From Alteromonas sp047556435 (GTDB lineage: Bacteria; Pseudomonadota; Gammaproteobacteria; Enterobacterales; Alteromonadaceae): a stretch of 64,000 nucleotides of DNA. The position numbers and the translations under genes were made by a program. Shown piece by piece: positions 15,415-23,951 of the stretch; within the stretch, counting starts at the first letter, position 1, and each line of letters starts with the position of its first letter. The stretch lies in assembly GCF_047556435.1 (NCBI RefSeq), contig NZ_CP180210.1:2356001-2420000 (forward strand), in the 5' to 3' direction. The notes beneath the pieces were generated by a model, which ran no database searches, was not told where the DNA came from, and worked only from the letters and a program-made list of their open reading frames with translations.

Positions 15415-17246
15415 TAATCTTTCTCAAACGTTGTTTGTTTAGCTTTTTCAACCATGTCACCACGCACTTCTTCTCTGTTAATGACATACGGCCCTATCAC
15501 CAACATATCCATTTCCGTCGCCAGGAAGCAACGAATAGCATCGTCCGGGCTACACACGGGGGGTTCGCCCCGTACGTTGAAAGAAGTATTAATCACCATT
15601 GGCATACCGGTTTGCTCATAAAACGCAGTGATCAGTGCATGAAATTCCGGATGTATTGCGCTATCCACACATTGTACCCGCGCTGTATAGTCGACATGGG
15701 TGACTGCCGGAATACAAGAGCGAATACTGTTAACCTTTTCCAGGCCAGATACATTATCGGATACCGTAATCAAGAGCTCGGGCTTCACGGCATTAACTTC
15801 CAGCATGTATGGGTTACCGGGGCCGCCGTCAAAGTAAGCAGAGAAATGCTCTGAAAGCACTGCCGGCGCAAAGGGACGAAATGACTCCCGTTGTTTAATT
15901 TTTAAATTCATCATTCGCTGTAAGGTCGGGTTCCGGGGATCGCCCAGAATAGAGCGATTTCCCAAGGCTCGAGGACCATACTCCGCACGCCCCTGAAACC
16001 AGCCAACAACAAGACCTTGCGAAAGCGCTTGCGACACGATGTGATAAAGCGCATTACGTTCTGGCTGTTGCGCCACAACAGACCAGCGTTTTATTGCCGC
16101 TTCTATATCGTGCTGAGAATATTCAGGGCCGAGCATAGCGCCAGACATCTGGTCTAGTTCAGGTTTTGCGGCACTGCCATTTTCCAGATACCAACTTGCC
16201 AGCGCCGCTCCTAAAGCTCCGCCAGCATCGCCTGCCGCGGGCTGGATCCAGATATCGTCAAAAATGCCTGCCGCACGTAACTTGCCATTGGCAACGCAGT
16301 TAAGGGCCACTCCCCCCGCCAGACACAGTGCAGGAGCGCCGGTTATCTGTCTGGCATGTTTTGCAATCTTCTCAACGACCTCTTCAGTAACCTGCTGAAC
16401 GGAAGCCGCGAGGTCCATACATCGCTGATCCGGGCTTTTGTCCTGAGGCCAGGGCTCTCCACCAAACAATGCATGAAATGCGCGACTGGTCATTACCGTA
16501 CCGGTTTCATAATCGAAATACCGCATATCCAGCGCAAAACTGCCATCTTCCTTAACATCAATCAGGTGCTGATAAATTTTATCTACATACACAGCATTAC
16601 CGTAGGGAGCCAGTCCCATTAGCTTGTACTCGCCGCTATTGACTTTGAAGCCGCAGTAGTAAGTAAACGCGGAGTAAAGCAGGCCTAGTGAATGTGGGAA
16701 GTGTATTTCGGCTAATGCCTTAAGTCTTTTTCCTTTTCCCTCCCAAAGCGATGATGTTGCCCACTCTCCCACACCATCAAGACAGACCACTGCTGCATGA
16801 TCAAAAGGTGAAGGATAGTAAGCGGACGCCGCGTGACTCTGGTGATGTTCCGTGAATCGAAGTTCGGGCAACTGACTTTTATGAAGCCCGGGGGAAAGTG
16901 CCAGCAACTCTTTTCGTAACAGTTGTTTTAAATAAAGTTTTTCCTTCAGCCACACCGGCATGGCGCGAAGAAAGCCACCAAAGCCCCTGGGCGCGGTAGC
17001 CAAAAAAGTTTCCAGTAAGCGTTCGAATTTAAGTAGCGGCTTATCGTAAAATACCACCGCTTCAATGTCTTCAAGACAACAGCCTGCCTGTGACAGACAA
17101 TATTGTACCGCGTTCGCAGGAAATCCTGGATCATGCTTTTTGCGGGTAAAGCGTTCTTCCTGCACCGCAGCCAGGATGTGACCGTCTTTCAGGATCGCCG
17201 CAGCGCTGTCGTGGTAATAGGCTGAAATCCCAAGTATGAGTGACAT
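15414..17246 (-). CDS. NodU/CmcH-family carbamoyltransferase
   Basis: A 610-residue enzyme that should transfer a carbamoyl group from carbamoyl phosphate to a hydroxyl of a sugar or small molecule. The N-terminal ASKHA-type domain starts LGISAYYHDSAAAILKDG and has AAVQEERFTRKKHD and EHHQSHAASAYYPS, with the conserved metal-binding histidines. LDGVGEWATSS and GGVALNCVANGKL follow. The C-terminal domain has EYGPRALGNRSILGDPR and NTSFNVRGEPPVCSP, family signatures. Length is normal. It heads the operon with SxtJ and DUF5989. Its upstream region, shared with the divergent SGNH genes, holds a copy of the operator seen at the starch genes. The acceptor is unknown. Confidence 0.88.
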   Translation of the reverse strand: MSLILGISAYYHDSAAAILKDGHILAAVQEERFTRKKHDPGFPANAVQYCLSQAGCCLEDIEAVVFYDKPLLKFERLLETFLATAPRGFGGFLRAMPVWLKEKLYLKQLLRKELLALSPGLHKSQLPELRFTEHHQSHAASAYYPSPFDHAAVVCLDGVGEWATSSLWEGKGKRLKALAEIHFPHSLGLLYSAFTYYCGFKVNSGEYKLMGLAPYGNAVYVDKIYQHLIDVKEDGSFALDMRYFDYETGTVMTSRAFHALFGGEPWPQDKSPDQRCMDLAASVQQVTEEVVEKIAKHARQITGAPALCLAGGVALNCVANGKLRAAGIFDDIWIQPAAGDAGGALGAALASWYLENGSAAKPELDQMSGAMLGPEYSQHDIEAAIKRWSVVAQQPERNALYHIVSQALSQGLVVGWFQGRAEYGPRALGNRSILGDPRNPTLQRMMNLKIKQRESFRPFAPAVLSEHFSAYFDGGPGNPYMLEVNAVKPELLITVSDNVSGLEKVNSIRSCIPAVTHVDYTARVQCVDSAIHPEFHALITAFYEQTGMPMVINTSFNVRGEPPVCSPDDAIRCFLATEMDMLVIGPYVINREEVRGDMVEKAKQTTFEKD

Positions 17247-17327
17247 GATGGTTGTTATTATTGTGTTAACTCAATGCAATACACGCAGCATACCGTAACC
17301 CTTTTTAGAGGAACAGCATTTCGCTTA

Positions 17328-17341
17328 TGCATACGTATCCA
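17328..17341. promoter_or_regulatory. Putative MalR-like operator, copy 3
   Basis: TGCATACGTATCCA matches the operator of the starch genes at 13 of 14 positions, with the full ATACGTAT core. It lies in the 156-bp divergent region, 82 bp from the carbamoyltransferase ATG and 62 bp from the first SGNH gene ATG, so it could act on both. Finding it here is unexpected. Confidence 0.6.
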
Positions 17342-17402
17342 GCTTGCCATATATGTAGTAACTGCTTAATGTTGTCATCGTGTTTGTTAATTTTTTGTAG
17401 CC

Positions 17403-19205
17403 ATGAAAACCAAGACCGCATCAGTATGGTTTACTCTGATAGCACTACTTCTCCCTGCAGGTTTGTTTCTGCTTATTGAAGTGGCTTTACGCATAGCCGG
17501 TTACGGCAACAGCTATCCCGTGTTTGTTCCCGCCAGTGAACCCAGTTACCTGATGCCAAACCCTGCGATGATAAAGCGCTATTTCCACAATGGCGCAACC
17601 GCACCAAAAGTAAGCCCAGACACTTATTATTTTCAGGAAAAAAAGCCCGAGAATGAGGTTAGGCTCGTTATGATGGGAGGTTCCACTGCTGCAGGTTTTC
17701 CTTATGGTCGCTTCGGTTCTCCCTCAGGGTTACTGGAGGCTCGGCTTCAGCAGGCTTACCCGGACAAAACCATTCGCGTCATTTCCGTCGCCCTGTCCAG
17801 CGTGAATTCTTACACGCTTCGCGATATCAGCGAGGACATACTGTCGATTTCTCCAGACGCTGTCCTCATTTACGCAGGACATAATGAGTACCTCGGTGTC
17901 ATGGGAGTGGGTTCAGTGTATGCCAGCCGCGGGGGACATCTGGCAAATTTGTTATTTCTGAAACTGAAAAACTGGCGAACGTTTCAATTCGCGCAGTCGT
18001 TATTTGCATCAGATCCGCCTGACGCAGAACCTGACAGCGCAGACCGGACAATCATGGCAACCATCGCGCAGTCCAGTCAGATAGCGTTTGATTCGGAAAT
18101 ATATCATCTGGGTATCGCGCAGTTTCGCAGCAACCTTGCCGCCGTATTAACCACCTTTAGTGAGGCATACGTTCCCACATTCATCTCTACAATTGCCGCA
18201 AACGAAAGTGAGCAACGCCCTTTCCTATCAGTACCCGCCCCGGGAATTGAGGATCTTAACGCGTTTCTTAACACCCCTGATGATAAAAGGATAAAACAAA
18301 GACAGGCTGAAACCGCCGTTACGGCTTCGCCCGATTCCGCAGATGCACATTTCGCCCTTGCGACAATGCTCACAGGCACTGACGATAAACGTGCTTACCG
18401 TCATTTTGTATATGCCATGGATAACGACCAGTTGCGCTTTCGCGCACCTTCGGTATTCAATGCTGTTATTCGTGATCTCGCCCGGCAACACCAGGCAAGC
18501 GTTGTAGAGACACATCAGCTAATGCGCGCCGCCAGTGAGGGCGGTCACATTGGCTATAACCTGATGCTAGAGCACCTGCATCCTAATGAACGAGGTTATT
18601 TTCTGCTTGCTAACGCCTTTTACGACGCTTTGCAGGAAAATCATATATTGCCTGCACCTACGATCTCCGTTACTGATAGCGAGGCATGGCTTCAGCGGCC
18701 ACTGACTCCGGTTGACTCCTTGCTAGGCAAATTAAAAATTGACAGTCTCACCTCAGATTATCCGTTTACTGAGACACCGGCACCGCTAATGCTGCCAGTT
18801 GCCAGGGACAAAGAAACCGCATTTGCTATAGAACGTTTCAGAGGTACAGGTTTACTCTCACAACTTCCACAGCTCATCACCTACTATCAGCAACAGGATC
18901 GCTGGCAAGATGCCGCTAATGCCGCCACGGCGCTTGCCAGCGCGCTGCCGTTTAATCCGGAAACCGCGCAACTTGCTGCACAAATTACATTGCGAGCTGG
19001 CCAACCGGGACGAGCCTGGTTTTTCGCCAGACAAGCCGTCAGCCTTCAGCCTGATGACCTCAGCTATCAACTTACACTGGCAGAGAGCCAGTTTAAGGCT
19101 GGCCACACAAAACGAGCTATTACCCAGCTACAAGAGTCTCAGTCACAATTTCCTGATAACCCCAAGCCGGCATATTTTCTGAAACAACTTGGAGTCCGGG
19201 AATGA
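17403..19205 (+). CDS. Membrane-anchored SGNH/GDSL hydrolase with C-terminal TPR-like region (copy A)
   Basis: A 600-residue protein. One N-terminal membrane segment (residues 8-30) is followed by an SGNH hydrolase domain facing the periplasm: block I GGSTAAG with Ser94, block III AGHNEYLG with Asn161, and LEHLHPNERGY with His391/His393 as candidates for the catalytic His. The C-terminal 150 residues are helical and repeat-like (AALASALPFNPE, ARQAVSLQPDDL, AITQLQESQSQFPDN), as in TPR domains. SGNH enzymes of this type remove or transfer acyl groups on glycans or lipids; the actual substrate is unknown. Its stop overlaps the next gene's ATG (ATGA), and the two proteins are clearly paralogous. 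Confidence 0.78.
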   Translation: MKTKTASVWFTLIALLLPAGLFLLIEVALRIAGYGNSYPVFVPASEPSYLMPNPAMIKRYFHNGATAPKVSPDTYYFQEKKPENEVRLVMMGGSTAAGFPYGRFGSPSGLLEARLQQAYPDKTIRVISVALSSVNSYTLRDISEDILSISPDAVLIYAGHNEYLGVMGVGSVYASRGGHLANLLFLKLKNWRTFQFAQSLFASDPPDAEPDSADRTIMATIAQSSQIAFDSEIYHLGIAQFRSNLAAVLTTFSEAYVPTFISTIAANESEQRPFLSVPAPGIEDLNAFLNTPDDKRIKQRQAETAVTASPDSADAHFALATMLTGTDDKRAYRHFVYAMDNDQLRFRAPSVFNAVIRDLARQHQASVVETHQLMRAASEGGHIGYNLMLEHLHPNERGYFLLANAFYDALQENHILPAPTISVTDSEAWLQRPLTPVDSLLGKLKIDSLTSDYPFTETPAPLMLPVARDKETAFAIERFRGTGLLSQLPQLITYYQQQDRWQDAANAATALASALPFNPETAQLAAQITLRAGQPGRAWFFARQAVSLQPDDLSYQLTLAESQFKAGHTKRAITQLQESQSQFPDNPKPAYFLKQLGVRE

Positions 19206-20827
19206 CACGCGCACTACGGCGATCTACTCTCTTGCTGATTACCCTGGCCATTCCGGTTGTATTTTTTATCTTGCTGGAGGGAGGTTTACGACTTGCAGGC
19301 TTCGGTGGCAAAGCCCCTCTGTTTATTGAAAACCCAGCTCACCCTGATTATTTGCTGCCCAGACCCGACATTCTAAGCCGTTACTTCCCGGACGGGCATG
19401 CGCCACGGGTCACCATGGAGCCGAATTTTTTCTTAAAAGAAAAGCCTGCGAATGGTCTGCGGCTGATCGTTCAGGGGGGCTCTACCGCAGCAGGGTTTCC
19501 CTATGGGCTGGGGGCCTCTCTGGCCGGCATGCTGGACAACCGTTTACGACAAACCTACCCTCAGCGGGACGTTGAAGTCATAAACACGGCAATGTCTGCC
19601 GTAAATAGCTATCTGCTAAAGGACGTAGCATCGGAAATTGCAGAACAATCCCCCGATGCGGTTCTGATTTATGCCGGGCACAACGAGTACCTGGGAATTT
19701 TCGGCGTTGGTTCACAGTTTCAGTTTGGTGGCCCGTTGCTTACCAGACTGTATTTGTCTTTGTATTCGCTGGCCACCGTTGATGCGCTTCAGTATCTTAT
19801 GCTGTCATTCTCCCCGCAACCGGACGACATTCAATCCACATCCCGTACCTTTATGGCACAGGTAGCCAAAAATACCATGATCCCGTTTGATTCCGGGGCG
19901 TACCGGCAAGGACTCCGACAATTTGAAGCGAATATGCGCCAGGTTATAGATACTTACCGGCAGGCCGGTATTCCGGTATATATAAGCACCATCGCCAGCA
20001 ATATTGGCGACCAGCCGCCACTGGGTTTCGGATCACCGGCGGCTGATGAAGCGCTATCGTTATACCAGCGCGGGCGCCAGGCTATGGCATCAGAAAATTA
20101 CCCAGCTGCCCGTCAGTATTTGTCTAAGGCGAAGGATATTGACCCGCTGCGCTTTCGCGCACCGGATGATATTAACGCGATCATCAGAAAGCTATCCAGC
20201 CAACCCGGTGTGGTACTTGTAGATACGCTGTCAGTGATGGAGTCCAGAACCCAAAGCAACATTATTGGCAACTCGCTGATGCTGGAGCACCTGCACCCTA
20301 ACCTGCCGGGTTATTTTCTGATTGCCGAGAGCTTTTATAATGCGCTACTCGATTATCCGCTGGCCGCAGAGCCTGAGTCGGTAACGACCGCAGAGGCCTG
20401 GCGAAACCGTCCGGTAACCGCTGCTGAAGAATATTATGGGTACGCACAGATACAGGCGCTAAAATCTGATTTTCCATTCCGCCCTTCCCCTGTTCCTGTG
20501 ATGTTGTCTGAGCCTGCGGACTGGCAGCAACAGCTGGGCAAAGCCTACTTTGAAAAACGTCTGGACTGGTTGGAAATGATGCGGCAATTACGCACAGGTT
20601 TTGCCAAACGACAGGATCTTCACCTGGAAATGAAAGCGGCAGCCCTTATTGCCCAAGCCTTGCCTCATGATCCACTTAGTAATGAGCAGGCCGGTGACTT
20701 ACTGTATAAGGCGAGGCGAGATGCCGAGGCACTATATTTTTATCAACGGGCAAAGCGTGCCGGTAGCGCGACCAGTAACCTTGATACTCGCATGGCGATG
20801 CTTAAGGATAGACTAACTAAAAAATAA
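19202..20827 (+). CDS. Membrane-anchored SGNH/GDSL hydrolase (copy B)
   Basis: A 541-residue paralogue of the gene before it, overlapping it by four bases (ATGA). The layout is the same: membrane segment at about residues 9-27, GGSTAAGFPYG with Ser94 at the identical position, YAGHNEYLG, and LEHLHPN with His363/His365. The PISTIASN-like strand (VYISTIASN) is also shared. The C-terminal part has a shorter TPR-like tail ending ALYFYQRAKRAGS. The pair probably arose by tandem duplication; two related hydrolases might form a heterodimer or act on different positions of one glycan. They are divergent from the carbamoyltransferase operon. No terminator was recognised directly after it. Confidence 0.78.
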   Translation: MTRALRRSTLLLITLAIPVVFFILLEGGLRLAGFGGKAPLFIENPAHPDYLLPRPDILSRYFPDGHAPRVTMEPNFFLKEKPANGLRLIVQGGSTAAGFPYGLGASLAGMLDNRLRQTYPQRDVEVINTAMSAVNSYLLKDVASEIAEQSPDAVLIYAGHNEYLGIFGVGSQFQFGGPLLTRLYLSLYSLATVDALQYLMLSFSPQPDDIQSTSRTFMAQVAKNTMIPFDSGAYRQGLRQFEANMRQVIDTYRQAGIPVYISTIASNIGDQPPLGFGSPAADEALSLYQRGRQAMASENYPAARQYLSKAKDIDPLRFRAPDDINAIIRKLSSQPGVVLVDTLSVMESRTQSNIIGNSLMLEHLHPNLPGYFLIAESFYNALLDYPLAAEPESVTTAEAWRNRPVTAAEEYYGYAQIQALKSDFPFRPSPVPVMLSEPADWQQQLGKAYFEKRLDWLEMMRQLRTGFAKRQDLHLEMKAAALIAQALPHDPLSNEQAGDLLYKARRDAEALYFYQRAKRAGSATSNLDTRMAMLKDRLTKK

Positions 20828-20901
20828 AAAAATGAGAGAGGTAGGCCACTGCAACCACAGGGGAAGCAGTCAACTGCCTCTTACTTACACTGGGAACTAT
20901 C

Positions 20902-22215
20902 ATGATACGATACTCGTTGCTTGCACTTTGTACCGGAGTCGCACTTCCTTCGTTTTCTCCACTTGTTCAGTCAGCAGATAAGCCATTTGACGGGCCGTCA
21001 CCGTGGATGGACATTCGCCAGCAACGTATGCAAACTCTGCTTCCTTCTGCCATGTCGCGTGCAAAAGTCAGTCACTGGCTAATTGTTTGCCGGGAAAATG
21101 ACAACGACCCCATTGCTGCGCATGTCGGCTGCGAGAATGCCGGAGGTACTGCGGTAGTTGTGTTTTCGAAACAGGCTGAACGCGTAAATTCGAGAATGTT
21201 TTCTCCTGTCAGCGAATCAACGGCAGTGAAAGAGCTGGGTATTTTTGACGAAGTGATTGATGTAGAACGTACCGACTCAGCGATTGAGGTAGCCGCAGAT
21301 TGGTTAAACCAGCAAGAGGTTAGCGCGCTTGCAATCAATTCTTTTAGCGGCAATCCGCAGGCCGACGGCCTGAGTCACTCCCAGTATCTGGCATTGAAGG
21401 AGACGTTAGCCCCAAAGATGGCAACCCGCCTGACTGCTGCTGAGCCGGTGATATACGAATGGCTTTCCCGGAAGCTTCCCTCAGAAGTGGATATTATGGC
21501 GAAAGCAGCCACCATAACGTCTAACTGGCAATACGAAGCCTATCAGACCGTCATTCCGGGCAAAACCACAGATAAAGATATCGCTGATTTTCTGAAAAAG
21601 AGAATTGCTGATGCGGGTGTTCAGGACGGCTGGGCGCCGGATCAGAACCCGGCAGTAAACTCGGGGCCAGACCGTGGTCACTCTCATCCTACAGACCGTA
21701 TCATTCAGCCTGGCGATGTGATTCAGATTGATTTTGGAATTCGTGTTTTTGATCGATGGGTAACCGATATTCAGCGCTTTGCTTATGTACTCAAACCCGG
21801 CGAAACCAAAGCGCCGGCTAACATCCAGCATGCCTGGGACAGCGCCATTGCAGGCAGTCGCGCCGCGTTTGAGGCAATGCAGCCCGGTGTCACGGGTAAT
21901 CATGTACATGAAGCCCAGCGCGTCGTCATGGAGCGGGAGGGCTCACTTCCGGTTATGTGGAGCACGGGCCATCCCGTCGGATATGTAGCCCACGACACCG
22001 GGCCGAACCTGGGTGTAAGAAGCACATCTTCCAAATACCTTGACGACGGCATGACGTTTGCGTTTGATGGCTTTTACAGCTGGTATTATCCAGGCAGTAA
22101 TGAACAGCAAACCAAGACCATTTCCGTAGAAGAAATGGTGGTGATCACCGAGGATGGCGCACGGTATTTAACGCCACCACAAAGCGAGCTGATACTGATC
22201 TCAACAGAGGAGTAG
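20902..22215 (+). CDS. Exported M24-family metallopeptidase (Xaa-Pro aminopeptidase-like)
   Basis: A 437-residue protein with a signal peptide ending near LVQSAD, so probably periplasmic. The N-terminal half resembles the creatinase/prolidase N-terminal domain, and the C-terminal half is the pita-bread M24 catalytic fold. Metal-ligand candidates are Asp in IQIDFG, Asp in VTDIQRF, His in STGHPVGY, and Glu in ISVEEMVV. At the place of the usual Glu in the fiEPG-type motif it reads FAFDGFY, an Asp. Predicted to remove N-terminal residues preceding proline or to act on a related dipeptide. It stands alone between the SGNH genes and hutH and ends in a strong terminator. Confidence 0.8.
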   Translation: MIRYSLLALCTGVALPSFSPLVQSADKPFDGPSPWMDIRQQRMQTLLPSAMSRAKVSHWLIVCRENDNDPIAAHVGCENAGGTAVVVFSKQAERVNSRMFSPVSESTAVKELGIFDEVIDVERTDSAIEVAADWLNQQEVSALAINSFSGNPQADGLSHSQYLALKETLAPKMATRLTAAEPVIYEWLSRKLPSEVDIMAKAATITSNWQYEAYQTVIPGKTTDKDIADFLKKRIADAGVQDGWAPDQNPAVNSGPDRGHSHPTDRIIQPGDVIQIDFGIRVFDRWVTDIQRFAYVLKPGETKAPANIQHAWDSAIAGSRAAFEAMQPGVTGNHVHEAQRVVMEREGSLPVMWSTGHPVGYVAHDTGPNLGVRSTSSKYLDDGMTFAFDGFYSWYYPGSNEQQTKTISVEEMVVITEDGARYLTPPQSELILISTEE

Positions 22216-22230
22216 CTGCGGTATAATAGA

Positions 22231-22260
22231 AAAATGCCACGCTATGTAGCGTGGCATTTT
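22231..22260. terminator. Bidirectional rho-independent terminator
   Basis: A perfect stem AAAATGCCACGCTA / TAGCGTGGCATTTT with a 2-nt TG centre, A-run on the left and T-run on the right, directly after the M24 peptidase stop (22215) and facing the convergent hutH end (22416). Confidence 0.9.
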
Positions 22261-22415
22261 ATCCAGCAGCACCATCCGGAGGACGCGTATTTGCTGCTCC
22301 CACAGGCCCCCATGCTTCAGCACGGGCTCCCAGCAGATGCGCGGCCCGGCTTGGCAATGCCTTCATAGGGAGCACTGTTCGACATGCAGCCTCCTGGCTA
22401 ACGGCATCACTACTT

Positions 22416-23951
22416 TTACCCGAGCAATTCTCCGACCTGCTCTCTGACCTTGTCGGATAAAGCATGTGCCGATACTAATGCCGAAGCGGCCTCAATGTCT
22501 GGGGCAAAGTAGCGATCTTTGTCGTAAAACGCCACCGCGCTTCGTAGCAGGCTATGCGACTGCATTAATGGTTTACTGGTTGTAAGAGGGTGGCGAAAAT
22601 CCACGCCCTGCGCCGCAGCCAGCCATTCAATCGCTAAGATACCGGCCACATTTTCAAAGATGTCTTTCAAACGCCGGCCGGCAAAGGTAGCCATCGATAC
22701 ATGATCTTCCTGGTTCGCTGACGTAGGTAACGAGTCGATTGAGGCTGGATGCGCCAGGGTTTTGTTTTCGCTGGCAAGTGCGGCGCAGGTCACCTGCGCA
22801 ATCATAAACCCCGAATTAACGCCACCATTGTCTACCAGAAACGGCGGTAGCCCGCTAAGGTTTGAATCAATAAGCAGTGCCATACGCCGCTCTGAGAGCG
22901 AACCTATCTCAGAGAGTGCGATAGCAATCATATCTGCCGCCATTGCAACCGCTTCAGCATGGAAATTGCCGCCAGAAAGAATGTCCTGCGAATCGGCAAA
23001 TACCAGCGGGTTGTCAGACACGCCATTCGCTTCCGTTTCCAGCGTCTGTGCAGCATATCGCAGTTGTTGCAGACAGGCACCGAGTACCTGTGGCTGACAG
23101 CGTAATGAGTAGGGATCCTGCACTTTTTCACAGCCTTCATGGGAGTGACCAATGTCGGATTCATCCAGCAACGTTCGGAAACAGGCAGCAATATCCGACT
23201 GCGCCTGATGGCCACGCACCGCGTGGATGCGCGCATCAAACGGAACCCGAGAGCCTAATGCCGCTTCAACGCTTAGCGAGCCTATTGCCAGACTGCTATA
23301 AAGGGCATTTTCTGCATAAAACAGCCCCTCTAACGCAAACGCGGTTGACGCCTGAGTGCCGTTAAGAAGTGCCAGCCCTTCTTTTGGTGCAAGTGCAACA
23401 GGTTCCAACCCAGCTTTTTTTAACCCGTCAGAAGCAGGACGGCGTTCTCCACCGATGAACACTTCGCCTTCGCCCAGCAACACAGCGCTCATGTGAGCAA
23501 GCGGAGCAAGGTCGCCAGATGCCCCGACCGAGCCTTTTTGCGGAATGGCTGGCCAAATCTGCGCGTTGTAAAGTGTGATAAGGGCCTCAATGACTTCCAG
23601 TCTGATGCCGGAGAAGCCCCGTGATAATGAGTTTATTTTCAGCAGCATAAGCAGGCGAACCGTCGATTCCTGCATAAACGCACCGATCCCGGCCGCATGG
23701 GACAGCACGATGCTGCGCTGTAATAATTCAAGTTCGTCCTCTGCAATCCGTGTGTTCGCCAGCAGACCAAATCCGGTATTGATGCCATACACGGTGCGAC
23801 CCGCTTTCAGCACGTCGGTTACGGTTTGCTGTGACGCGTGGATAGCATCAAACGCATCCTCAGCCAGCGCGATAGGCTGATGCTGACGAAAACATGCGCG
23901 GCAGTCATCAAGCGATAATTGTCCAGGTTTTAAGGTGAATACCGAGGCCAT
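22416..23951 (-). CDS. hutH: Histidine ammonia-lyase
   Basis: A 511-residue enzyme of normal family length that deaminates L-histidine to urocanate, the first step of histidine breakdown. The MIO cofactor-forming Ala-Ser-Gly is in GSVGASGDLAPLAHMS, and the family motifs YGINTGFGLLAN, NGTQAST, SDNPLVF and SGGNFHAEA are present. Its ATG overlaps the hutU stop by one base (TGATG), so translation is coupled. Last gene of the minus-strand hutC-hutU-hutH arm. Confidence 0.97.
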   Translation of the reverse strand: MASVFTLKPGQLSLDDCRACFRQHQPIALAEDAFDAIHASQQTVTDVLKAGRTVYGINTGFGLLANTRIAEDELELLQRSIVLSHAAGIGAFMQESTVRLLMLLKINSLSRGFSGIRLEVIEALITLYNAQIWPAIPQKGSVGASGDLAPLAHMSAVLLGEGEVFIGGERRPASDGLKKAGLEPVALAPKEGLALLNGTQASTAFALEGLFYAENALYSSLAIGSLSVEAALGSRVPFDARIHAVRGHQAQSDIAACFRTLLDESDIGHSHEGCEKVQDPYSLRCQPQVLGACLQQLRYAAQTLETEANGVSDNPLVFADSQDILSGGNFHAEAVAMAADMIAIALSEIGSLSERRMALLIDSNLSGLPPFLVDNGGVNSGFMIAQVTCAALASENKTLAHPASIDSLPTSANQEDHVSMATFAGRRLKDIFENVAGILAIEWLAAAQGVDFRHPLTTSKPLMQSHSLLRSAVAFYDKDRYFAPDIEAASALVSAHALSDKVREQVGELLG

